A stretch of 37,964 nucleotides of DNA, from contig JASFYX010000008.1 in the NCBI GenBank assembly GCA_045046885.1, forward strand, positions 1-37,964, written 5' to 3'. Shown here in pieces: positions 1-7,294 of this stretch (position 1 is the stretch's first letter; the number at the start of each line of letters is the position of its first letter). Below the pieces are notes generated by a model. That model had not been told where the DNA came from, made no database searches, and saw only the letters and a program-made list of their open reading frames with translations. A program made the position numbers and the translations under genes. The stretch comes from CG1-02-35-72 sp045046885 (lineage in GTDB: Bacteria; Bacteroidota; Bacteroidia; Flavobacteriales; Flavobacteriaceae).

Positions 1-38
1 CCTATCTCCTTCAAATTCCCTTCCCTGGCTAAGCGGGT

Positions 39-69
39 GCAAATATAAAACTCTTTTTTTTACTGACAA
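39..69 (-). promoter_or_regulatory. Bacteroidota housekeeping promoter firing leftward
   Basis: On the minus strand a TTG (67-69) is followed after exactly 19 bases by TATATTTGC (47 down to 39), which fits the Bacteroidota -33/-7 pattern (TTTG, about 19 bases, TAnnTTTG). It is the best promoter match in the window. The transcript would run out of the left edge; its first 38 bases are richer in G and C than the surroundings and contain no start codon, so the gene served lies outside the window. Confidence 0.7.
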
Positions 70-220
70 TGACTTTCTTTAAAAAAAATAATTATTTTTT
101 TTGAGTAACTTTTTAGAGCACTATATGTAACCAAATCCTTTTATTTAAAAGGGCTACAAAGATAATTATTTTATGCTTTCTAAAACAATAAGTCCTTTCC
201 AAAGTTATTAACAAAATAGA

Positions 221-1114
221 TTAGTCTTTAAATTTTAATTCCAAAAGAGCAGATTTGAAATCTTTAGGTCTAAAAAGAAGTTCTTTTTCAGCCTTTTGGA
301 TATTAAAACCTGTTGTTTTTGGTCTTTTCGCTGGCTGATGTAGTTTTTCTGTTGGTATAGCTGTGATTATACTGGTATCAAAGTTAAAAACTTCTGCTAC
401 TTCAAATGCTAATTGGTACATATTCATCATATCCGCACTACTTATATGATAGAGTCCTTGTTTTTTTAATTTAATTGAAGAAAGACAAGCTGACGCTAAA
501 TCTTCTACATAGGTTGGCATACGCAGCTGATCATCGACCATAGTTAAAGGAATCTTATTTTTCATTTTATCTAATAACCACAACAAAATATTGGCTTGAT
601 TTAGATTTGGTAGTATCCCAAAAACCAAAATTGTCCTTAAAATAGTATAAGATATTGATGTGTTTTCAAAAAGTTGTTCTGATTTTAACTTGCTCAATCC
701 GTAATAATTTAGCGGATTTGTCGCGTTGTCTTCTTTATAATAGCCCGTTTTACCATCAAAAACAAAATCGGTTGATATATGTATAAGATGTGCCTTTATT
801 TTTTCTGAAGCTTTTATCAATGTATTTACTAAATCAACATTTACGGCATCACATTCACCTTGATGAGATTCGCAATAATCTACATTAGTTATGGCCGCAG
901 TATTAATTATATAATTTGGTTTTTCTTTATTTATAATCTGAGTTAGTTTTTCTGATTGTATTAAATCTATATTATAATAGGTGTAACCTGTAGTATTTAC
1001 ATTTCTATTATCGCCTCGAGATAAGGCAATAATTTTATACGCTGAATTTAAAAGCCTATTGACTAAAGTTTGCCCTAATAAACCATTACTGCCTGTTATA
1101 AGAATGCTTTCCAT
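221..1114 (-). CDS. SDR-family reductase, RmlD-like (dTDP-4-dehydrorhamnose reductase family)
   Basis: A 297-residue soluble protein of the extended short-chain dehydrogenase superfamily. It opens with a Rossmann nucleotide-binding motif TGSNGLLGQ (residues 7-15, GxxGxxG) and has STDFVFDG (114-121) and a catalytic YxxxK pair (Y138, K142). These features and the length fit the RmlD/NAD-dependent epimerase branch, which reduces or epimerises nucleotide sugars with NAD(P)H. No other rmlABC gene lies nearby, so a role in rhamnose synthesis is not supported by context and the substrate is unknown. It is the last gene of a tight minus-strand operon: its first base is the last base of the potassium channel stop codon. 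Sure of the family, unsure of the reaction. Confidence 0.8.
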   Translation of the reverse strand: MESILITGSNGLLGQTLVNRLLNSAYKIIALSRGDNRNVNTTGYTYYNIDLIQSEKLTQIINKEKPNYIINTAAITNVDYCESHQGECDAVNVDLVNTLIKASEKIKAHLIHISTDFVFDGKTGYYKEDNATNPLNYYGLSKLKSEQLFENTSISYTILRTILVFGILPNLNQANILLWLLDKMKNKIPLTMVDDQLRMPTYVEDLASACLSSIKLKKQGLYHISSADMMNMYQLAFEVAEVFNFDTSIITAIPTEKLHQPAKRPKTTGFNIQKAEKELLFRPKDFKSALLELKFKD

Positions 1115-2109
1115 TAAAATGTTTGTCTGAATTTTAATATCTGATTGGGCTGCCCTAAAACTATTAATTTTGATTTAGGTTGTAATTTGGTATTAGCGTC
1201 TGGATTTATTACAAATTCGCCATCGGCTGTTTTAAAACCTATAACTGTACAGCCTGTTTTTTTACGTATATCTAATTCGCCAATAGAGCTATTGAGATAT
1301 TCTGATGGTAATTGTTCTACCATAATTTCTTCAATATTTGTTGTACTATGACCTTCAATAGAAAGATTGTCAATAAATTCCACCAAATCTGGTGTTACAA
1401 CTAAAGAGGCCATATGCTCACCGCCTAATTTATTGGGAATAATAACTTTATCAGCGCCAGCTATTTTAAGTTTTTTACTGCTTGAATCATCAGAAGCCCG
1501 ACTAATAATTACCAAATCTTTTTTTAATTGACGTGCGCTTATCGCCACAAATAAATTATCGGCATCATTAGATAAAACTGTAATGAGGCTATTTGCCTTT
1601 TCAATACCCGCTTTAATAAGCATTTGATCATTGGTAGCATCGCCATGTATATAAGGTATATTTGCTTCTTTTAATTCTAACAAAACGTCTTCATTACTTT
1701 CTATAACAACACAAGATTTTTTGTAACTCTTTAATTTTGAAACAGCTTGTTTACCATTACGACCATAACCACAAATAATGGTGTGATTTACTAGTTTTTT
1801 AATTTGTTTTTCCACTTTTTTAAGCTTTAAATCTTCTACTAATTTATTATTTGCAATGTATTCTGAGACTACCGATATAACATATCCTAAAACACCTAAA
1901 CTTGTTAATATTAAAAATATTGTAAAGAGTTTTTCTGTTTCGTTAAACGGATGTATTTCTCTAAATCCTACAGTAGAAACTGTTATAACCGTCATATATA
2001 ATGCGTCTATAAACGATACATTTGAAATAAATTTAAAACCAACTACGCCAATTGTGAGTACAATGAGTAAAAAAATCAGTGGTTTTTTAAGTTTTGAAAT
2101 TATTGTCAT
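1114..2109 (-). CDS. Potassium channel protein with RCK (TrkA-N/TrkA-C) domains
   Basis: A 331-residue inner-membrane protein with the two-helix plus RCK layout: TM1 about residues 9-30, a pore loop about 35-52, TM2 about 60-84, then a cytoplasmic TrkA-N domain with nucleotide motif GYGRNG (114-119) and a TrkA-C domain at the end. Such channels conduct K+ and are gated by nucleotide or ion binding to the RCK ring. The selectivity filter reads TVGFRE (T46 to E51), where canonical filters read TVGYGD or TVGFGD, so the second filter glycine is an arginine (R50). The start overlaps the end of the upstream PspC gene by 4 bases, indicating translational coupling. The family call is firm; K+ selectivity is uncertain because of the altered filter. 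Confidence 0.85.
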   Translation of the reverse strand: MTIISKLKKPLIFLLIVLTIGVVGFKFISNVSFIDALYMTVITVSTVGFREIHPFNETEKLFTIFLILTSLGVLGYVISVVSEYIANNKLVEDLKLKKVEKQIKKLVNHTIICGYGRNGKQAVSKLKSYKKSCVVIESNEDVLLELKEANIPYIHGDATNDQMLIKAGIEKANSLITVLSNDADNLFVAISARQLKKDLVIISRASDDSSSKKLKIAGADKVIIPNKLGGEHMASLVVTPDLVEFIDNLSIEGHSTTNIEEIMVEQLPSEYLNSSIGELDIRKKTGCTVIGFKTADGEFVINPDANTKLQPKSKLIVLGQPNQILKFRQTF

Positions 2110-2327
2110 AAGTCAAAAACGGAGCTTCTTTTAGTGTAAATCATATCTTTTAAACGCAATAAAAAAGCCAATGTTAAATACACGCCAAACCAAAAACCCA
2201 AGGTTATAAACGATATGTAAATAAAAAATAAACGTACGTTTTTTACACTTATACCCAACCTATCGGCTAGTCTAGATGAAACGGCAAAACCTCTTTTTTC
2301 AAAAAAATGTCGTGCTTTATGAATCAT
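2106..2327 (-). CDS. PspC-domain small membrane protein
   Basis: A 73-residue protein matching the PspC domain: a basic amphipathic N-terminal half with GISVKNVRLFF, typical of the family, followed by one hydrophobic segment (about residues 33-57) rich in F, L and Y. PspC proteins sit in the inner membrane and in some bacteria sense envelope stress; in Bacteroidota small stand-alone PspC proteins are common and mostly uncharacterised. It is the first gene of a three-gene minus-strand unit with the RCK channel and the RmlD-like reductase, overlapping the channel start by 4 bases. No psp operon genes (pspA, pspB, pspF) are nearby, so a phage-shock role is not implied. Confidence 0.8.
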   Translation of the reverse strand: MIHKARHFFEKRGFAVSSRLADRLGISVKNVRLFFIYISFITLGFWFGVYLTLAFLLRLKDMIYTKRSSVFDL

Positions 2328-2411
2328 ATAATGGTATTAATTATTTTCTTGCAATTTAGTATTTTTTAAAATTACAACCTACATCTGCCCTAAATTTTAA
2401 AGCTAATTAGT

Positions 2412-2419
2412 TATCTTTG
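2412..2419 (+). promoter_or_regulatory. Probable promoter -7 element for uvrA
   Basis: TATCTTTG matches the TAnnTTTG element and lies 17 bases before the uvrA start codon. No TTG is found at the expected -33 distance, so the match is only half complete. I see no SOS-type operator in the same gap. Confidence 0.5.
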
Positions 2420-2436
2420 GCGTTTTTGCAAATTTA

Positions 2437-5262
2437 ATGTCAAATCCGTTAGAAAACATAGAAATATTAGGGGCACGCGTTCATAACCTCAAAAATATTG
2501 ACGTCACCATCCCTAGAGAAAAACTGGTTGTTATTACCGGATTAAGTGGTAGTGGTAAATCTTCTTTAGCCTTTGACACCATTTATGCCGAAGGTCAACG
2601 CCGTTATATTGAGACTTTTTCGGCTTATGCACGTCAGTTTTTAGGCGGATTAGAACGTCCTGAGGTAGATAAAATTAACGGCCTTTCGCCTGTTATTGCC
2701 ATCGAACAAAAAACGACGAGTAAAAGTCCGCGTTCTACAGTTGGCACTATTACAGAAATATACGATTTTTTGCGTCTATTATTCGCTAAAGCTGGAGATG
2801 CTTATTCTTATATGACTGATAAAAAAATGGTACGCTATTCTGATGAGCAAATAAAAGAGATTATTTTAGAGGATTTTAAAGGCGAAAAAGTTCAGATACT
2901 TGCACCTATTATTAAATCTAGAAAAGGACATTATCGCGAACTTTTTGAACGCCTTGCCAAACAAGGATTTATTTATGTTCGTATTGATGGCGAGATTACA
3001 GAACTCACAAAAGGATTGCGATTAGACCGCTACAAAACCCACGATATTGAAATTGTTATAGACCAAATTTTAATTGATGTAAAAAGCGAAAAACGTTTTG
3101 ACCAATCGCTACAAACGGCTATGTATCACGGTGAAGATACTGTCTTAATTTTAAAACATGGTACAACAAATCCGCGTTATTTTAGTCGGAATTTAATGTG
3201 TCAAGATTCTGGCATTTCTTACGCCAAACCAGAGCCTAATTCTTTTTCATTCAACTCGCCAAAAGGCGCTTGTGCTACTTGTAATGGCTTAGGTGTTCTG
3301 CCTAAAGTAAATCTTAAAAAAGTTATTCCAGATAATACACTCACAATAAAACATGGCGGTATTAAACCAATAGGTGAACAAAAAGCTTCTTGGATTTTTA
3401 AACAACTTTTATTGATTGCAGAACGCTACAATTTCACTTTTACAACTCCTATAAATAAAATTCCTAAAAAAGCACTTGACATCATTTTAAATGGCGGTAA
3501 TGAAAAATTTGATATTGTTTCTAAAGTATTGGGTATTACACGTACTTATAGTATAGATTTTGAAGGTATTGTTAACTTTATAGAACAGCAATATCACAAC
3601 AGCGAATCTACTTCTATTAAGCGTTGGACTAAAGGATTTATGGATGATATTGTTTGTCCAGATTGTCACGGTAACAGACTCAAAAAAGAATCACTTCATT
3701 TTAAAGTAGCCAATAAATCTATTTCAGATTTAGTCAAACTTGATTTACAAGAACTCAAAACTTGGTTTGACAAATTAGACAATAAACTTTCTGCTACACA
3801 ACATTTAATTGCCGATGAAGTCATAAAAGAAATTAAAACACGTATTTCGTTTTTATTAGATGTTGGTTTATCATATTTATCTATCAATCGCAGTGCTAAA
3901 TCACTTTCGGGTGGCGAAGCGCAACGCATACGTTTAGCTACACAAATCGGCTCGCAATTGGTAGGTGTTTTGTATATTTTAGACGAACCGAGTATTGGCT
4001 TACATCAACGCGATAACGAAAAACTCATCAAATCGCTTACAAAATTACGCGATTTAGGGAATTCGGTTATTGTAGTAGAACACGATGCAGCTATGATTTT
4101 AAGTGCCGATTACGTTTTAGATATTGGTCCAAAAGCTGGCAGACGCGGTGGCGAGATTATAAGCTGTGGTACACCCAAAGAATTACTAAAGCACAATTCT
4201 TTAACAAGCGATTATTTAAGTGGTAAAAAAGTTATAGAAATTCCTAAAAATAGACGCAAAGGATCTGGTAAATCTATCATCCTAAAAGGGGCTAAAGGCA
4301 ATAATTTAAAAAATGTGACAGCAACTTTTCCACTCGGAAAAATGATTTGTGTAACGGGTGTTTCTGGTAGTGGCAAATCGACACTTATAAACGAAACTTT
4401 ATATCCTATTTTAAATCAGCATATATATAAATCGGTTAAAAAACCGATGCCTTATAAAAGCATAGAAGGTCTTGAACATATTGATAAAGTTATAGATATA
4501 GACCAGTCGGCTATTGGCCGTACACCGCGTTCAAATCCGGCAACTTACACAGGTGTTTTTAGTGAAATTCGTGCCCTTTTTACCAAAACACCCGAAGCGT
4601 CCATTCGTGGTTATAAAGCGGGTCGTTTTTCATTCAACGTCAAAGGAGGGCGTTGCGAAACTTGTCAAGGTGGTGGTGTACGTGTCATTGAAATGAATTT
4701 TTTACCCGATGTACATGTAGAATGTGAAACCTGTCAAGGTAAAAGATTTAACAGAGAAACTTTAGAAATAAGGTACAAAGGCAAATCTATTGCCGATGTT
4801 TTACAAATGACAATCAACGAAAGTGTTGCCTTTTTTGAAGCCATTCCTAAAATTTATAAAAAATTAAAAACCATTCAAGATGTTGGCTTAGGTTATATTA
4901 CTCTAGGACAACCCTCTACAACATTATCGGGCGGCGAAGCACAACGTATAAAATTAGCGGCAGAACTCTCTAAAAGAGATACAGGTAATACTTTTTATAT
5001 TTTAGATGAGCCCACAACTGGCCTTCATTTTGAAGACATAAATGTGTTGATGAAAGTTTTAAATAAGTTAGTTAATAAGGGTAACACCGTCTTAATAATA
5101 GAGCACAATTTAGATGTTGTAAAACTAGCTGATTATATTATTGATATTGGCTTAGAAGGTGGTAAAAAAGGAGGTAAAATTTTGTTTGAAGGGAGTCCAG
5201 AAGGTTTGGTTAAAATTAACATTGGCTATACTGCTAAATTCCTTAAAAAAGAGTTAATTTAG
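2437..5262 (+). CDS. uvrA: Excinuclease ABC subunit A (UvrA)
   Basis: A 941-residue DNA damage recognition ATPase of nucleotide excision repair, working with UvrB and UvrC. Two ABC cassettes are seen: Walker A GLSGSGKS (35-42) with signature LSGGEAQR (from 490), and Walker A GVSGSGKS (641-648) with signature LSGGEAQR (from 830). The C-terminal zinc finger is complete (C740, C743, C763, C766) and a CPDC knuckle sits at 407-410. The first zinc module is incomplete: C255 is followed by S258 where E. coli has a second Cys, then C279 and C282. Length is normal. Many Flavobacteriia carry two UvrA paralogues, and this resembles the one with ARVHNLKNIDV near its N terminus. A terminator follows at once, so it is probably transcribed alone. 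Confidence 0.95.
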   Translation: MSNPLENIEILGARVHNLKNIDVTIPREKLVVITGLSGSGKSSLAFDTIYAEGQRRYIETFSAYARQFLGGLERPEVDKINGLSPVIAIEQKTTSKSPRSTVGTITEIYDFLRLLFAKAGDAYSYMTDKKMVRYSDEQIKEIILEDFKGEKVQILAPIIKSRKGHYRELFERLAKQGFIYVRIDGEITELTKGLRLDRYKTHDIEIVIDQILIDVKSEKRFDQSLQTAMYHGEDTVLILKHGTTNPRYFSRNLMCQDSGISYAKPEPNSFSFNSPKGACATCNGLGVLPKVNLKKVIPDNTLTIKHGGIKPIGEQKASWIFKQLLLIAERYNFTFTTPINKIPKKALDIILNGGNEKFDIVSKVLGITRTYSIDFEGIVNFIEQQYHNSESTSIKRWTKGFMDDIVCPDCHGNRLKKESLHFKVANKSISDLVKLDLQELKTWFDKLDNKLSATQHLIADEVIKEIKTRISFLLDVGLSYLSINRSAKSLSGGEAQRIRLATQIGSQLVGVLYILDEPSIGLHQRDNEKLIKSLTKLRDLGNSVIVVEHDAAMILSADYVLDIGPKAGRRGGEIISCGTPKELLKHNSLTSDYLSGKKVIEIPKNRRKGSGKSIILKGAKGNNLKNVTATFPLGKMICVTGVSGSGKSTLINETLYPILNQHIYKSVKKPMPYKSIEGLEHIDKVIDIDQSAIGRTPRSNPATYTGVFSEIRALFTKTPEASIRGYKAGRFSFNVKGGRCETCQGGGVRVIEMNFLPDVHVECETCQGKRFNRETLEIRYKGKSIADVLQMTINESVAFFEAIPKIYKKLKTIQDVGLGYITLGQPSTTLSGGEAQRIKLAAELSKRDTGNTFYILDEPTTGLHFEDINVLMKVLNKLVNKGNTVLIIEHNLDVVKLADYIIDIGLEGGKKGGKILFEGSPEGLVKINIGYTAKFLKKELI

Positions 5263-5265
5263 CAA

Positions 5266-5290
5266 GCCTTTTTTTAACTCAAAAAAAGGC
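5266..5290 (+). terminator. Rho-independent-like terminator after uvrA
   Basis: A perfect 10-bp stem, GCCTTTTTTT (5266-5275) against AAAAAAAGGC (5281-5290), with a 5-base loop, begins 3 bases after the uvrA stop codon. The stem itself holds the T run; ACTTTTAATC follows. Confidence 0.6.
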
Positions 5291-5316
5291 ACTTTTAATC
5301 TTAAAAAAGAAGAATT

Positions 5317-6030
5317 ATGACACCAGATGAAGATAAAAGAATACTAGATAAATTTAAACAGAAATCTTGGAATGATATAAAATCTAACGACTCTTGGGCT
5401 ATTTTTAAAATAATGGCAGAGTTTGTCAATGGGTACGAACAGCTCAGTCGTATTGGGCCTTGTGTAAGTATTTTTGGCTCGGCTAGAAATAAATCTACAG
5501 ACACAAATTATCTCCTTGCCGAAGAAATTGCTTATAAGCTTTCTCAAAATGGATTTGGCGTTGTAACTGGTGGTGGTCCTGGTATTATGGAAGCAGGCAA
5601 TAAAGGAGCACATCGTGGCAAAGGTGTTTCTGTTGGTTTGAATATTGAACTCCCTTTTGAGCAACATTTTAACCCTTATATCGATAAAGATAAGAATGTA
5701 GAATTCGATTATTTCTTTGTCAGGAAAGTCATGTTTGTAAAATATTCGCAGGGCTTTATAGTGATGCCAGGCGGATTTGGCACACTAGATGAATGTTTTG
5801 AAGCCATAACACTTATTCAAACAAAAAAAATTGGGCGTTTCCCAATAGTCTTAGTCGGAAAATCGTTTTGGAGTGGTCTAATTAAATGGATGGAAACAAC
5901 TTTACTCGAAGAATATCATACCATAAGTCCAGAGAATTTAGATTTATTTAGCGTTGTTGATACAGCAGACGAAGCTGTTGCAGAGATTAAAAAGTTCTAT
6001 TCTAAATACAATCTTAAACCTAATTTTTAA
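5317..6030 (+). CDS. LOG-family protein (TIGR00730-type Rossmann fold)
   Basis: A 237-residue cytoplasmic protein of the LOG (lysine decarboxylase-like) family. It has both family motifs: GGGPGIMEAGNKGA (from residue 85) and PGGFGTLDE (151-159). Characterised members are nucleoside 5'-monophosphate phosphoribohydrolases that release adenine or cytokinin bases, and old annotations as lysine decarboxylase are wrong. The length is slightly above the shortest family members, with about 45 extra N-terminal residues as in many Bacteroidota copies. The start is an ATG 54 bases after the uvrA stop, beyond the terminator. The next gene begins 10 bases after its stop, so the two may be co-transcribed although their functions do not obviously relate. 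Confidence 0.85.
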   Translation: MTPDEDKRILDKFKQKSWNDIKSNDSWAIFKIMAEFVNGYEQLSRIGPCVSIFGSARNKSTDTNYLLAEEIAYKLSQNGFGVVTGGGPGIMEAGNKGAHRGKGVSVGLNIELPFEQHFNPYIDKDKNVEFDYFFVRKVMFVKYSQGFIVMPGGFGTLDECFEAITLIQTKKIGRFPIVLVGKSFWSGLIKWMETTLLEEYHTISPENLDLFSVVDTADEAVAEIKKFYSKYNLKPNF

Positions 6031-6040
6031 GAGTTTAAAA

Positions 6041-7294
6041 ATGAAAAAAGTCCCCCTTTTTTTTAGTTTGCTTTTCTCACTGGCATTATTTTCTCAAACA
6101 CAGCTAAAAGTAATGTCTTATAATTTGTTGGATTTTCCTGAACAGCTTCCAAATCCGCGTGAGAATTATTTAAAAAATATTATAGATGACATTCAGCCTG
6201 ATATTTTTATGGTTTGCGAGTTAGAAAATGAAACGGGTGCCGATTTAATTCTCAACACATCATTGACTACAACAGACAATCGTTATGCTAGAGCGGCTTT
6301 TGTAGGAAATCAATCAAGTACTTATCAAGGTATTCAGCAATTGGTGTTTTATAATTCTCATAAATTAGAGCTCACCAATCAGACAGAAGTTATTACCGTT
6401 GTAAGAGACATTAACCATTATACTTTTAAACTTAAAACGGTAGATGTGGCTACAAATCCTATTTTTTTAGAAGTCTATGTAGCGCATTTAAAATCAAGCC
6501 AAGGTTATGAAAATCAAAGAGCCGAAATGGCTCAAGATTTTACAAGTTCGCTTGGTCGTATCCCGAGTAATCACTTTGTAATTATTGGCGGCGACTTTAA
6601 CCTTTATACAAGTAGCGAATTAGCCTACCAAGAATTGCTAGATAATACAAATGCAATTGTAATGGTTGATCCTATTAACCGCTCAGGCAGTTGGCATAAT
6701 AAAAGTAGTTTTACCGATATTCATACACAGTCAACGCATACTGGTCAAAATTTTTACCAAATTAGCTCGTATTGCTGCGGTGCAGGTGGTGGCTTAGACG
6801 ACCGATTCGATTTTATTTTGATGTCTAAAAACCTACAAACAAGTACAGATTTACACTATGTTACAGGTAGCTACAAAGCGTATGGCAATAACGGTAATTG
6901 TTTTAACAAACGCATTAACGATACCAGTTGTACAGGTACTTACTCGCAAACTATAAGAGATAATTTATATAAAATGAGTGACCATTTACCTGTAGTTATG
7001 CAATTAGAAACACCTCAAAACACATTGGCTGTTAAAGAACAAAAACTGGTACAATCTGTCTTTTTTAAAAACGGAAATTTGCTTAATAACTGGCTCGAAT
7101 TAAATATTAATACCAACCTTAAAGGAGAACCATTAACAATATACAATAGTTTAGGTCAAATTGTACTGCGTAAAATAATTACGACTACAAATACGTTAAA
7201 GTACAATATTACCAATTTAAAACCTGGTGTTTATTATTTAAAAATTGCTTCTACTAGAGCTGTCAAACCTTTAAAATTTATAAAACTACCTTGA
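6041..7294 (+). CDS. Exported endonuclease/exonuclease/phosphatase-family protein with T9SS C-terminal domain
   Basis: I place the start at 6041, giving 417 residues and a signal peptide (hydrophobic core ending LFSQ); the frame is open further upstream, but that would add about 29 residues overlapping the LOG gene. The central part is an EEP-fold phosphoesterase: MSYNLLDF, an acidic CELENE segment, GGDFNLYT and the C-terminal SDHLPV motif, which together form the metal and catalytic site seen in DNase I-like nucleases and related phosphatases. The last 75 or so residues form a T9SS sorting domain, with IYNSLGQIV and LKPGVYYLKI, predicting outer-membrane translocation and release or anchoring outside the cell. 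Likely an extracellular nuclease or phosphodiesterase for nutrient scavenging; substrate unproven. The next gene overlaps its stop codon. Confidence 0.85.
   Translation: MKKVPLFFSLLFSLALFSQTQLKVMSYNLLDFPEQLPNPRENYLKNIIDDIQPDIFMVCELENETGADLILNTSLTTTDNRYARAAFVGNQSSTYQGIQQLVFYNSHKLELTNQTEVITVVRDINHYTFKLKTVDVATNPIFLEVYVAHLKSSQGYENQRAEMAQDFTSSLGRIPSNHFVIIGGDFNLYTSSELAYQELLDNTNAIVMVDPINRSGSWHNKSSFTDIHTQSTHTGQNFYQISSYCCGAGGGLDDRFDFILMSKNLQTSTDLHYVTGSYKAYGNNGNCFNKRINDTSCTGTYSQTIRDNLYKMSDHLPVVMQLETPQNTLAVKEQKLVQSVFFKNGNLLNNWLELNINTNLKGEPLTIYNSLGQIVLRKIITTTNTLKYNITNLKPGVYYLKIASTRAVKPLKFIKLP

Noticed and set aside
1..38. Possible start of a tRNA running off the left edge
   Set aside because: The GC-rich stretch is too short to show any tRNA arm or conserved position, so no RNA gene is called.
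137..152. Hairpin CCTTTTA/TAAAAGG in the left intergenic region
   Set aside because: Seven AT-rich pairs with a 2-base loop, no T run, 70 bases from any gene end; not distinguishable from chance.
2266..2275. CTAGTCTAGA, similar to the fad-operon repeat, in the PspC gene
   Set aside because: It is coding sequence for the PspC domain and shares only part of the repeat.
3487..3929. Open frames on the minus strand inside uvrA and similar antisense frames in other long genes
   Set aside because: They lie opposite strongly conserved coding sequence, show no family motifs and have no promoter or spacing of their own.
5954..6040. Upstream extension of the nuclease-like gene into the LOG gene
   Set aside because: The extra 29 residues lie in the LOG coding sequence and precede a clear signal peptide starting at 6041.
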